Of a stretch of DNA of 64,000 nucleotides, positions 16,305 through 27,453 are shown in pieces. The DNA is from Alphaproteobacteria bacterium (GTDB taxonomy: Bacteria; Pseudomonadota; Alphaproteobacteria; Caulobacterales; Maricaulaceae), in the NCBI GenBank assembly GCA_016124205.1, contig WGOD01000002.1:744001-808000 (forward strand), written 5' to 3'. The notes beneath the pieces were generated by a model that was given only the letters and a program-made list of their open reading frames with translations, was not told where the DNA came from and ran no database searches. A program made the translations under genes and the position numbers. Position 1 is the stretch's first letter, and each line of letters opens with the position of its first letter.

Positions 16305-19205
16305 CTATTCGGCCGCCTCGTTCGGCAGGATGGTCACGCGGAATTCGGCGTTCGGATCGAGATAGGTCCGGGCGGCCTCGACGATCTCGTCGCGCGTGAT
16401 CGACTGATAATCCGCGGTGATCGAGCGGATGCGTTCCAGCTGGGACGGATCGTCGAACGATCCGCTGAGCCAGCCGAGCCAGGTCGCATTGCTTTCCTGA
16501 GCTTCCTCGATCTGCTCCAGCAGCGGCTGGCGGGCGCGCTGCATCTCGTCGTCGTCGATCTCGCCATTGCGCATGTCGGCGGCGAGTTCCTCGATGGCGG
16601 CATAGACCGCGTCGGCATTCTCCGGCCGGATGTCGACGCCGACCCAGAGATAGCCATAGCCCGGATAGACGTCGGACTCGTAGTTCGAGTTGAACGCCGA
16701 GTAGGTGAAGCCCTCGGCCTCACGCAGACGCTCGGTCAGCTTCAGATCGAGCACCTGGCGCAGCATGCGGATGACGCGGGAGCGATGCGCGTCCTCGTCA
16801 TCCGTGGTCGGCCAGTAGACATTGACCATCGACTGGTAGTCCTGACCGTTGTGGCGAAGCACGACCGGTTCGGTGGTCGGATCCGGGAAGGTCACGGTCC
16901 GGTTTTCCTCGTAATCCGGCCAGCTGCCGTCACGCGCCGGCAGCGCACCGAAGGTCGAGGCGATCGCGTCAATGGCGGCGTCGATATCGATATCGCCGAC
17001 CATGGTGATCTCGATCGGCGCGCGTTCGAGCGCACCGGTCAGATAGGCCTGAGCGTCCTCGATCGTGACCGCATCGAGCTCTTCCTCGGTCGGATAGCCA
17101 TAGCGGTTGTCGCCGGACCGCAGCAGGCGGGCGACTTCCAGCTGAAGCAGGCCGGACGGCGAGGAGCGCAGGTTGCGGCGGATTTCCGGAGCAACGGCGC
17201 GGTATTGCGCCATGCCTTCCGGGCGCCAGCCCGGATCGGTCATGAAGGCGGCAAACAGCTGAAGCTGCAGCTGAAGGTCGGTCGGGGTGGTGGTGCCCCC
17301 CATGACGAAGGCGTCTTCGCCGACACCGAAACCGCCCCCGACGCTGCGGCCCGCGAGGACGCGCTGCAGCTCGTCGGCGGAATGCTGGCCGAGGCCCGAA
17401 GACTGGAAGATCGACGAGGTGACGGTATCGACCACTTCGCCGTCGGCGCGCGGTTCCAGTTCGCCGCGTCCGAAGCGGAGCGAGACGCGGATGATGTCGT
17501 CTTCGAAATCCGTCGGCTTCAGCGTCACGCGAACGCCGTTCTCGAAGATCACGCGGGTCAGGCCCAGATCCTCGACTTCGGCGCGCTGCACGATGGTGCC
17601 AGGCGTGCCGAAATCGGTGTAGGCGAACTCGGTCGCGCCGGTGTCTTCCACGGGCTCGACGTCGACAGCCGTGCTGTCCTGATACGCCGTGGCGACGGCC
17701 TCTTCGGCGTTCTCGATCTCGAGCGAGGTCGCCAGGAAGACCTGCGGATCGGTGTCGGCCCACTGGGCGTCGAACGCTGCGTTGACCGCTTCGACCGTCA
17801 TCTCGTCGACCCGGGCGTTGAAGCGTTCCAGCGCCGCGGCGGGCGTGCCGAAGACGCTGCCATAGCGCCAGGACGTCCAGATGCCTCCGGCGAGATCGGA
17901 ATTGTCCCGCGTCGCGGCCTGGTCGGCAGCGTTCTGCAGCGAGGTCCGCATGTTGGAAATCTGCTCGTTCAGTTCACTCTGGGTGAAGCCGAACTCACGC
18001 GCGCGGCGAAGCTCCTGCTCCATGATGCCGAGGGCTTCCTGCCAGCGGTCCGGCTGCGACACACCCAGAAGGCTCGCGCGGGTCGCGAAATCGTACTCGC
18101 CCTCAGAGAAGCCGACATTGGCCTGGATCAGGGGAGAGGTACCCGAACTGATGATGGAGGACAGACGGCGTTCGAGGATCGCATTGCCGAGCGCGCGCAG
18201 GCCGTTTTCGAAACGGGCGTCGGCCGTGTCGGGCTGACGCTCACCCGGGCGGATCGCGTCGATCGTCAGGATCGTATAGATTTCAGGGTCATAGAAGTAG
18301 CCGGCCTCGAAACCGCGATCCGGATCGACTTCGCCTGCAACCGGGTCGGGACGGGCCTCTTCGGGCCCTTCCCAATCACCGAACTTTTCGCGGATCATCG
18401 CTTCGGTCGCGTCGAGGTCGACATCGCCGACCACCACGAACATGGCACGTTCCGGCGTGTAGAAATTCTCGTAATAGTCGACGAAACGCTCGCGCGGCGC
18501 CGTCTCGATGACTTCCGGAATGCCGATCGCATCACGCTGCGCCATCAGAGAGCCGGGATAGCGGAACTCGGCCAGCGCGTTGTTCCAGCGGCGCAGCGGG
18601 CTGTTGCGGAAGCGCTCTTCCGACAGGATCACATTGCGTTCGCGGTCGATCGCATCGGCATCCAGCAGCAGGTTGGACGCGGTTTCGCGCATGATCATCA
18701 GGCCGGTATCGAGAAGCTCCTCGCTCGCGTCCGGCAGGTTGAGCATGTAGATGACGTATTCCCGGTTCGTACCGGCATTGGTGTCCGGGCCGAATTCGAG
18801 ACCATAGCGCTCCAGCAGGCGCACCATCTCACCTTCCGGCACATTCTCCGAACCGTTGAACGCCATGTGTTCGAGGAAGTGAGCGAGACCGCGCTGGTCG
18901 TCGGCTTCGTTGATCGAGCCGGCGTTGAACGCCATGCGCAGGACGGCCGTGTTGGACGGCGTCTCGTTGTGCATGATGGCGTAGCGCAGGCCGTTTTCCA
19001 GCTGGCCGTAGCGAACCGAGGGATCGGCCGGAAGGTCGCTGGTGTCGTGGGCGAAAACGGCTTCGGTTTCCGTTGCGGTTTGCGCGCCGGAGGCATTCGC
19101 CCCGTCATTCGTGTCCGCCGGCGTGCAGGCGCCGAGCGCCCCCGCCAGTGCGGCCGCGGAAAGCCAGCCGAAGATGTTCGAAGCCCGTGCGAAAGCCGTG
19201 GTCAT
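16305..19205 (-). CDS. M16-family zinc metalloprotease, lipoprotein
   Basis: The 966-residue protein carries a lipoprotein signal (ALAGALGAC, C27) and four-part pitrilysin-like architecture: an active N-terminal half and an inactive C-terminal half. The inverted zinc motif is H109-F-L-E112-H113 and E189 in DRERNVILSEE is the likely third ligand. The second half (about residues 560-960) lacks HxxEH, as usual. It should degrade peptides in the periplasm; relatives are often annotated as insulinase-family proteases. It lies downstream of the fused peptide-type ABC ATPase on the same strand (78-base gap), so a shared role in peptide use is possible but unproven. Confidence 0.92.
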   Translation of the reverse strand: MTTAFARASNIFGWLSAAALAGALGACTPADTNDGANASGAQTATETEAVFAHDTSDLPADPSVRYGQLENGLRYAIMHNETPSNTAVLRMAFNAGSINEADDQRGLAHFLEHMAFNGSENVPEGEMVRLLERYGLEFGPDTNAGTNREYVIYMLNLPDASEELLDTGLMIMRETASNLLLDADAIDRERNVILSEERFRNSPLRRWNNALAEFRYPGSLMAQRDAIGIPEVIETAPRERFVDYYENFYTPERAMFVVVGDVDLDATEAMIREKFGDWEGPEEARPDPVAGEVDPDRGFEAGYFYDPEIYTILTIDAIRPGERQPDTADARFENGLRALGNAILERRLSSIISSGTSPLIQANVGFSEGEYDFATRASLLGVSQPDRWQEALGIMEQELRRAREFGFTQSELNEQISNMRTSLQNAADQAATRDNSDLAGGIWTSWRYGSVFGTPAAALERFNARVDEMTVEAVNAAFDAQWADTDPQVFLATSLEIENAEEAVATAYQDSTAVDVEPVEDTGATEFAYTDFGTPGTIVQRAEVEDLGLTRVIFENGVRVTLKPTDFEDDIIRVSLRFGRGELEPRADGEVVDTVTSSIFQSSGLGQHSADELQRVLAGRSVGGGFGVGEDAFVMGGTTTPTDLQLQLQLFAAFMTDPGWRPEGMAQYRAVAPEIRRNLRSSPSGLLQLEVARLLRSGDNRYGYPTEEELDAVTIEDAQAYLTGALERAPIEITMVGDIDIDAAIDAIASTFGALPARDGSWPDYEENRTVTFPDPTTEPVVLRHNGQDYQSMVNVYWPTTDDEDAHRSRVIRMLRQVLDLKLTERLREAEGFTYSAFNSNYESDVYPGYGYLWVGVDIRPENADAVYAAIEELAADMRNGEIDDDEMQRARQPLLEQIEEAQESNATWLGWLSGSFDDPSQLERIRSITADYQSITRDEIVEAARTYLDPNAEFRVTILPNEAAE

Positions 19206-19283
19206 ACCGGTTCAACCCCTGATGTGTCTGACAGCAGGGGGGAACCTAGCGTCCCGCTCGGCAATGTCTAAGTGAATTTCCGG

Positions 19284-21161
<1,878 letters not shown>

Positions 21162-21293
21162 GCGGACCGGCCTCGTCTTCGTAGTAACGCGACAATAACG
21201 GGAGTGCGTGCATACACCATCCCCATTCGCATGAGGACTGCCCGAGCACAGGGCAATCGCAGTAACGTGCGCGAAACGGGATGATTCGCATTC

Positions 21294-23954
21294 ATGAGCC
21301 AGAAGGCCCCCGCCCCCGCTGATCGATCAGCCTACGGTCGCGACCGTATTGCGGAAGAGGCCGCCCGGCTGGCAGGTGAAACCGTCTTCACCCTGCACCG
21401 CGACGGATGGGCTTTCATGGAGGGCCCGCTGACCGAACGCCTTGGCCTGGGCAGCGGCATCTGCACGCTCGACATCGACGACTGGCACGATCGCCAGCAT
21501 CCCGACGACATGCCGCGTTGTAATGCAGCGCTCGAAGCGATCTCGCCGGGCAATCCGATGGCAGTCGAATACCGGATACGCGACGTAAACGACGACTATG
21601 TCTGGATCTTCTCGCGCGGCGGGGTTGTCGAAGCGGACGAGGACGGGAGCTGGATCCGGATATCCGGCGTCGTGTCCGACATCAGCCGGCGCAAGAATCT
21701 CGAATCCAAGCTTTTCGCCAACGAGGCGCTGGTCCGGGAGGCGCTCGTTTCCGGCAAAGGCGGTGCCTGGTCGCTCGATCTGGCAACCATGACCGGACAG
21801 GTCACCGGGTTTGCAACGGCGATTGAAGGCCTCGGTTTCGGCACCGATCCGATCACGCTCGACGAATGGCGCGCGATCATTCATCCCGACGACCGGAAGC
21901 AGTCGATCGAGAATTTTCAGCGCATGCTGGCGGGCGAGGTCGCCGAAGTCGAATACCGGATGCGCCGAAAAGACGGTGAGTGGATCTGGGTCCGCAATAC
22001 CGGCCGCGTTGTCGAAACCACCGCCGACAACGAACCGCAGCGGATGGCGGGGCTGCTGACGAATATCACCGAGCGGAAGTCGCTGGAGCAGCGGGTCGAG
22101 CAGGTGAACTTCCAGTTGGCCGAAGCGCTGAAGGCCGCCGACCTTGCAGCCTGGCGATATGATCTGACTCGTCACACATCGACCATTCGGGGCGCGCTGG
22201 GCGAACGCATCGGCATCGATCAGGCGAACCCGGAGATCGATGGCACCAAGTGGGTGTCTCTCGTCCATCCCGAGGACAAGGGCGACGTCATCCGGCAGGT
22301 GCTGAAGATGGCCGAGGGGGAGCTGGATCACTTCGAATCCATCTACCGGGTCAAGGGCGACGACGGGACGTGGCACTGGATACGGTCCACGGGCCGGGTG
22401 GTGGAATATGCCACCGACGGAACACCGAAGATTGCCGCCGGTGTCCTGAAAGACGAGACACGCCAGATCGAGCTGGAAAACGCGCTGGCCGCCGAACGCG
22501 ACCGCTATCGCTCCACCTATGCCGCAACGCCGGCCATGCTGCACACGATCGACCGCGAGGGCCGGATCGTGAATGTCAGCGACTACTGGCTGACCCAGAT
22601 GGGGTATTCCCGCGAGGAGGTGATCGGTCAGGTGGCGTCGAGCTTCCTTGTCGACGAAGACCGCGAACGTGCGCGCCTGAAGATCCAGCCGGAATTCTGG
22701 CGCGACGGTATCATCGAGGACGTGCCTTACCGCTTCCGGACGAAGTCCGGCGCGGTGGTCGATATCCTCCTCAGCGCCGTCACCGAAAAGAATGCCGACG
22801 GCGAACCGGTGCTGGCTCACGCCATGCTGTTCGACGTGACGGAACGCAACGCGCTTCACCAGGCTCTGGTCGAGGAAAAGAACCGCTTCGAAGCGATCTA
22901 TCGCGCCACGCCGGCCATGATGCACACGATCGACCCGGACGGCCGCATCATCCAGGTCTCGGATTACTGGCTGAAGATGATGGGCTATGAGCGCCACGAA
23001 GTGGTCGGGCGCAAGTCGATCGAATTCCTCGATCCCGAATCCCGGCTGCGCGCGGAGTCCAAGAACCTTCCCGAGCTGTTCCGGTCCGGCCAGAATCACG
23101 ACCTGCAGTACCGCTTCATCACCAAGGGCGGTCAGCCCATCGATGTGTTGCTCAATTCCTTCCTCGAGCGTGACAGCGAGGGCCAGCCGAAGGCGAGCTA
23201 TGCCGTCATTACCGACATTTCGGCGCTACGCCGTGCCTATGACGGGCTGAAGCGATCGAACCGTGAGCTCGACCGCTTTGCTGCCGTCGCCTCGCACGAT
23301 TTGCAGGAACCGCTCCGCAAGGTCGCGGCCTTCGCGAGCCTGATGCGGCGGCGCTATTCCGATCAGCTCGACGAGGAAGGCCGGCGCTGCCTCGAATTCA
23401 TGAATGACGGCGCACAGCGCCTGCAGCTGCTGATCGACGACCTGCTGAGCTATTCGCGGCTCGGCAACAAGCCGCTGCGGACCGAGACCTTTGATCTCAG
23501 CGAGGCGGTGCAGGACGCAATGAAGCGTCTTGACGTCCAGATCGAGGAATCCGGGGCCCGAATCGAGATCGAAAGCGCGGGGCTGGTTGAAGCCGACCGC
23601 CCGGTACTGACGCAGATGCTCCAGAACCTGATTTCGAATGGGGTCAAGTATCGCGGCGTCAGACCGCCGGTCGTTCGCATTGCGATGCAGGAAACCAGCG
23701 AGGGTTGGTGCATTTCGGTTTCCGACAACGGGATCGGGTTCGAGCCGCGATTCGCGGAAAAGATCTTCGCGCCCTTCCAGCGGCTCCACTCGCGCGAGGA
23801 GTATCCGGGGACGGGAATCGGCCTGTCGATCGTGCAACAGGGCATTGAGCGCCATGGCGGCCGGGTCGAGGTGCAGAGCACACCCGGCAAAGGGTCGACC
23901 TTCGTGCTCTACCTGCCCCGGAGGATCGAGACCCCGGCGGCCCTGACGGCCTGA
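21294..23954 (+). CDS. multi-PAS sensor histidine kinase
   Basis: The 886-residue protein has about five PAS/PAC units (roughly residues 30-135, 145-265, 275-400, 405-525, 530-650), then HisKA and HATPase domains. The phospho-acceptor is H668 in FAAVASHDLQEPLRK, the phytochrome-like H-box. The N box is LQNLISNGVKYRG and the G boxes are DNGIGFEP and GTGIGLSIVQ. PAS units 4 and 5 are recent duplicates: both start with ATPAM(L/M)HTID and share SDYWL(T/K)MGY. There is no membrane segment, so it should be cytoplasmic. No response regulator is adjacent, and its stop abuts the stop of the exporter permease on the other strand with no gap. Confidence 0.9.
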   Translation: MSQKAPAPADRSAYGRDRIAEEAARLAGETVFTLHRDGWAFMEGPLTERLGLGSGICTLDIDDWHDRQHPDDMPRCNAALEAISPGNPMAVEYRIRDVNDDYVWIFSRGGVVEADEDGSWIRISGVVSDISRRKNLESKLFANEALVREALVSGKGGAWSLDLATMTGQVTGFATAIEGLGFGTDPITLDEWRAIIHPDDRKQSIENFQRMLAGEVAEVEYRMRRKDGEWIWVRNTGRVVETTADNEPQRMAGLLTNITERKSLEQRVEQVNFQLAEALKAADLAAWRYDLTRHTSTIRGALGERIGIDQANPEIDGTKWVSLVHPEDKGDVIRQVLKMAEGELDHFESIYRVKGDDGTWHWIRSTGRVVEYATDGTPKIAAGVLKDETRQIELENALAAERDRYRSTYAATPAMLHTIDREGRIVNVSDYWLTQMGYSREEVIGQVASSFLVDEDRERARLKIQPEFWRDGIIEDVPYRFRTKSGAVVDILLSAVTEKNADGEPVLAHAMLFDVTERNALHQALVEEKNRFEAIYRATPAMMHTIDPDGRIIQVSDYWLKMMGYERHEVVGRKSIEFLDPESRLRAESKNLPELFRSGQNHDLQYRFITKGGQPIDVLLNSFLERDSEGQPKASYAVITDISALRRAYDGLKRSNRELDRFAAVASHDLQEPLRKVAAFASLMRRRYSDQLDEEGRRCLEFMNDGAQRLQLLIDDLLSYSRLGNKPLRTETFDLSEAVQDAMKRLDVQIEESGARIEIESAGLVEADRPVLTQMLQNLISNGVKYRGVRPPVVRIAMQETSEGWCISVSDNGIGFEPRFAEKIFAPFQRLHSREEYPGTGIGLSIVQQGIERHGGRVEVQSTPGKGSTFVLYLPRRIETPAALTA

Positions 23955-25187
23955 CTATTCGAAGCGGAGTGCCTCGATCGGATCGAGCCGCGAAGCTCGG
24001 TGCGCGGGATAGAAGCCGAAGAACAGGCCCACGAAGACCGCCGCCCCGATCGCGATCCCGGCAATGGCGGGGTGGATCGAGACCGGGAAGTCCCCGAGAT
24101 TGCCGATCCCGTAGGCCCCGGCCACGCCGATCGCCATGCCGGCGATCCCGCCGGTGACGCACAGCACCACGCTCTCGATCAGAAACTGGTTTCGCACATC
24201 GGCGCGGCGCGCCCCGACCGCCAGGCGCAAGCCGATTTCGCGTGTGCGCTCGGTTACCGAGACCAGCATGATGTTCATGATGCCGATCCCGCCGACAAGC
24301 AGCGAGATCACCGCCGCGGCCGCGAGCAGCACGCCGAGCTGGGTCTCGGTCTCGTTCCGGGCGCGGATGAATTCGGCGAGATTGTTGACCGAGAAATCGT
24401 CCTCGGCACCGGGCTGGATGTTGCGGCGAACGCGCAGCAATTCCTCGATATCGGCCACGGCGTGGCTGACATTCGTGCCCGGCGCGACTTCGGCGTAGAT
24501 GGTGAAGACCGGATCGCGGACACCGAACTGATACCCGAACAGGCGCGAGCGTGCCGTCGTGATCGGCGCGAAGACGGTGTCGTCCTGATCTGATCCCCAG
24601 CTCGACTGGCCCTTCGGCGCCATGATGCCGATGACTTCCATCGGCACGGCCCCAACGCGGACCGTCTGTCCCAGCGGACCGGCTGCGCCGAACAATTCGG
24701 TCGCCACGGTCTGTCCGATCATGATCACACGAGCGCCGGAGCGGACCTCGGCGGGCGTGAAGGCGCGGCCCGATTCAACGAACCAGTCGCGGGCTTCGAA
24801 ATAGTCGGAATGCACGCCCTGGACGTTGGTGGTCCAGTTCTCGCCGGCGACGACCATGGGCTGGCTGCCGGACATCTCACCGGACACGGCGACGATGCCG
24901 GGAATCTCGCTGCGGATCGCTTCGACATCGGCGTCGGTCAGGAAGGTCGCTGTCCCGGCCCCGCCGCGGCGGCCGCCGAAGGCGCTCGACCCCGGACGGA
25001 TGACCAGAAGGTTGGCACCGAAGCTGGCGATCCGCTCTTCCATCGCGCGCTTCGCGCCCTCGGTGACCGAGACCATGGCGATCACGGCGCTGACGCCGAT
25101 GATGATGCCGAGCATGGCCAGAACCGAACGGAGCAGATTGACCCGCAGCGCCAGCAGCGCGACGGAAATCGCGGACATGAGGTTCAT
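23955..25187 (-). CDS. MacB-type ABC transporter permease
   Basis: The 410-residue protein has the MacB/FtsX arrangement: one N-terminal membrane helix (about 15-40), a large periplasmic domain (about 45-280) and three C-terminal helices. Family blocks are LRSVLAMLGIIIGVSAVIAMVSVTEGAK at the start and RTREIGLRLAVGARRADVRNQFLIESV near the end. With the ATPase and adaptor upstream it forms a tripartite export pump that acts on substrates in the periplasm. Its ATG overlaps the ATPase stop (ATGA). The substrate could be a peptide, lipid or macrolide-like compound; nothing in the sequence decides. Confidence 0.9.
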   Translation of the reverse strand: MNLMSAISVALLALRVNLLRSVLAMLGIIIGVSAVIAMVSVTEGAKRAMEERIASFGANLLVIRPGSSAFGGRRGGAGTATFLTDADVEAIRSEIPGIVAVSGEMSGSQPMVVAGENWTTNVQGVHSDYFEARDWFVESGRAFTPAEVRSGARVIMIGQTVATELFGAAGPLGQTVRVGAVPMEVIGIMAPKGQSSWGSDQDDTVFAPITTARSRLFGYQFGVRDPVFTIYAEVAPGTNVSHAVADIEELLRVRRNIQPGAEDDFSVNNLAEFIRARNETETQLGVLLAAAAVISLLVGGIGIMNIMLVSVTERTREIGLRLAVGARRADVRNQFLIESVVLCVTGGIAGMAIGVAGAYGIGNLGDFPVSIHPAIAGIAIGAAVFVGLFFGFYPAHRASRLDPIEALRFE

Positions 25188-25867
25188 CGCCGGTCCTCCA
25201 CAATACGCCCGTCCCGGAAAACGATCTGACGGCGGGCGTGGTCGGCCACATCCTGTTCGTGCGTGACGAGGATCACCGTGATCCCTTCCGCGTTCAAGCG
25301 GTCGAAAATCCCCAGCACCTCGACCGTCGTCTGGCTGTCGAGTGCGCCGGTCGGTTCGTCGGCAAGCAGGATGCGCGGATTGTTCACGAGCGCCCGGGCG
25401 ATCGCGACGCGCTGCTGCTGGCCGCCGGACAATTGCGAGGGGTGGTGGTCCATCCGCTCGCCCAGTCCGACCTGCTGCAGGCGGGCGCGGGCGCGTTCCC
25501 GGCGCTCGGCACCCTTCAGGCCGGAATAGATCAGCGGCAAGGCCGCATTGTCCTCGGCGCTGGTGCGGGCCAGCAGGTTGAACTGCTGGAAGACGAAGCC
25601 GATGGTGCGGTTCCGGAAAGCGGCCAGCTGGTCCGGGCCCATCGTTTCGATCGCTTCGCCGGCGACCTTGAGCGAGCCGGAGGTGGGGCGGTCGAGCGCG
25701 CCGAGCAAGTTCATGAAGGTCGACTTGCCGGAGCCGGACGCGCCCATGATGGCGACATACTCGCCCTCGTCGATCGTCAGGCTGACGCCGTCGAGCGCGC
25801 GTACTTCGCCGCCGCCCATCCGGTAGACGCGCGTCAGGTCACGGCATTCGATGAGCGGGGCCGCCAC
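25184..25867 (-). CDS. MacB-type ABC transporter ATPase
   Basis: This 227-residue stand-alone ATPase has Walker A GASGSGKST, Q-loop FQQFNLLARTSA, signature LSGGQQQRVAIARAL, Walker B ILLADEPTGALD and the switch histidine in LVTHEQDVA. In MacB of enterobacteria this domain is fused to the permease; here it is separate. The start is GTG at 25867, sharing one base with the TAG of the adaptor gene (TAGTG). It drives the mechanotransmission pump formed with the permease downstream. Confidence 0.93.
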   Translation of the reverse strand: MAAPLIECRDLTRVYRMGGGEVRALDGVSLTIDEGEYVAIMGASGSGKSTFMNLLGALDRPTSGSLKVAGEAIETMGPDQLAAFRNRTIGFVFQQFNLLARTSAEDNAALPLIYSGLKGAERRERARARLQQVGLGERMDHHPSQLSGGQQQRVAIARALVNNPRILLADEPTGALDSQTTVEVLGIFDRLNAEGITVILVTHEQDVADHARRQIVFRDGRIVEDRR

Positions 25868-27339
25868 TAGCCGGCTTCCCGGGCGCGCGTGACGACATTC
25901 TCGCCGGCTTCGAGTTGTCCGCCGACAATTTCGGTCGTCTGGCCGTCGCTGACGCCCAGCTGGACGCGCCGCTCCTCAAGCATGCCGTCTTCGCGTTCGA
26001 CCCAGACGCTTCCGGGGCGCACTTCGGCACGGGCCGCCGACAGTTCGCGGTAACGCCGCATCTGATCGGCGGTCAGCACATCTCGCAGGGCCTCTTCGAT
26101 CTGCCGGGGAATCGACGCGCGATCGACCGGCTGGCCCGAGGCGGCCTGCGCCTGGATACCGGAGAAGACCCGGCGCATGGCGGCCTGGGCGTCCTCCTGT
26201 TGCTGCTCGGTCATGTCGAGCTCCGTCGCGAGACGGGCCATCATCCCGCCGCCGCCACCCGGGCCGCCACCCTGTCCGCCGCGGCCACCCTCACCGCCGC
26301 CGGGAGCTTGGGCGGCGATCGCCATCGCTTCGAGCGAGCCGGACGGGCGGAAGCGCAGCGCCGAATTCGGCACAGCCAGAACGCCCTCACGCTCGCCGGT
26401 GACGATATCGAGGTTGGCGGTCATGCCCGGCAGCAGGCGTTCGCCCGGATTGTTGGCGGTCACGACGACCGTATAGGTCACGACGTTGTTGGTGTTGGTC
26501 GCGGCGAGACGGATCTGCTCGACCTGACCTTCATAGGTCTGGCCGGGAAAGGCATCGACGGTGAAGCTGACGGCCTGACCGGTCATGATCTGGCCGATAT
26601 CGCTTTCGTCAACCTGGGCGTCGATCTGGATCTGCGACAGGTCGCGGGCGATCACGAACAGGGTCGGGGCCGACATGCTGGCCGCGACGGTCTGGCCGAC
26701 ATCGACCTGGCGGTCGACGACGACACCGTTGATCGGCGAGCGGATGACGGTGCGCTCGACATCGATACGCGCGCCTTCGAGTGTCGCTTCGCGCTGTTCG
26801 ACGGTCGAGCGGGCGTTGGCGATCTGGGCCAGCGCGACGGCGCGTTCGGACTGCGAGGATTCGAGCTGCGCCTGTGCGGCCTGAAGCGCCTGATCGCTGG
26901 CAATCCCGCGCTCATGCAGCAGTTCGATCCGGTCGAATTCCTGCTGGGCCACGCGAAGATTGGCATCGACGCGCTGGAGCGTCGCCTGCTGCAGCTGGAG
27001 TTGCGCGCGCGCATTCGAGAGCGAAGCTTCCGCTTCGCGCACGCGGGTTTCGAAGGATTGCGGGTCGATCCGGGCGATTACCTGGCCTTCCTCGACCGGC
27101 GAGTTGTAGTCGACCATCAACTCGGCGATCTGGCCGGAGAGCTGCGAGCCGACCTGGACCTGGACGAGCGCGCGCACGGTTCCGGTGGCCGAAACCGAGC
27201 GGCGGATATCGGCGGTCGCGGCCGTTTCGGTCTCGATCACGAGTTCGGAGGCCGGTTCGCTGCGGCCGAAGAAGAACCATCCGGCAACCGCCAGCACGAG
27301 CAGAACGGCGAGGCCGATCAATCCATTGCGTAAAGTCAT
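25867..27339 (-). CDS. MacA-like periplasmic adaptor with LTxxQ-like helical insert
   Basis: This 490-residue HlyD/MacA-family adaptor has an N-terminal anchor helix (about 5-25), the lipoyl and coiled-coil hairpin regions (about 60-215) and the beta-barrel (about 220-330), ending with a membrane-proximal domain. It departs from MacA between about residues 346 and 435. There a glycine-rich linker (GGGEGGRGGQGGGPGGGGG) is followed by a helical block with LDMTEQQQEDAQAAMRRVF and L422-T-A-D-Q426 (LTADQMRRYREL), which resembles the LTxxQ repeats of Spy/CpxP-like periplasmic chaperones. Start ATG at 27339 (MTLRNGLIG) follows GGAAG; an earlier in-frame start is less likely. First gene of the exporter operon. 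Confidence 0.87.
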   Translation of the reverse strand: MTLRNGLIGLAVLLVLAVAGWFFFGRSEPASELVIETETAATADIRRSVSATGTVRALVQVQVGSQLSGQIAELMVDYNSPVEEGQVIARIDPQSFETRVREAEASLSNARAQLQLQQATLQRVDANLRVAQQEFDRIELLHERGIASDQALQAAQAQLESSQSERAVALAQIANARSTVEQREATLEGARIDVERTVIRSPINGVVVDRQVDVGQTVAASMSAPTLFVIARDLSQIQIDAQVDESDIGQIMTGQAVSFTVDAFPGQTYEGQVEQIRLAATNTNNVVTYTVVVTANNPGERLLPGMTANLDIVTGEREGVLAVPNSALRFRPSGSLEAMAIAAQAPGGGEGGRGGQGGGPGGGGGMMARLATELDMTEQQQEDAQAAMRRVFSGIQAQAASGQPVDRASIPRQIEEALRDVLTADQMRRYRELSAARAEVRPGSVWVEREDGMLEERRVQLGVSDGQTTEIVGGQLEAGENVVTRAREAG

Positions 27340-27453
27340 CTGTCTTCCAGCCGCTTGCGGGATGGTCCGCATGATCCGAACGCGCCGGACTCGCATGGTC
27401 CGTCGCCTGATGGGGGCATATAGCTGCGATTGGGCGAAAAGGCGAAGGTGCCG

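Noticed and set aside
16785-19271. A long plus-strand frame opposite the M16 protease
   Set aside because: Antisense shadow of a clearly conserved protease; composition-driven.
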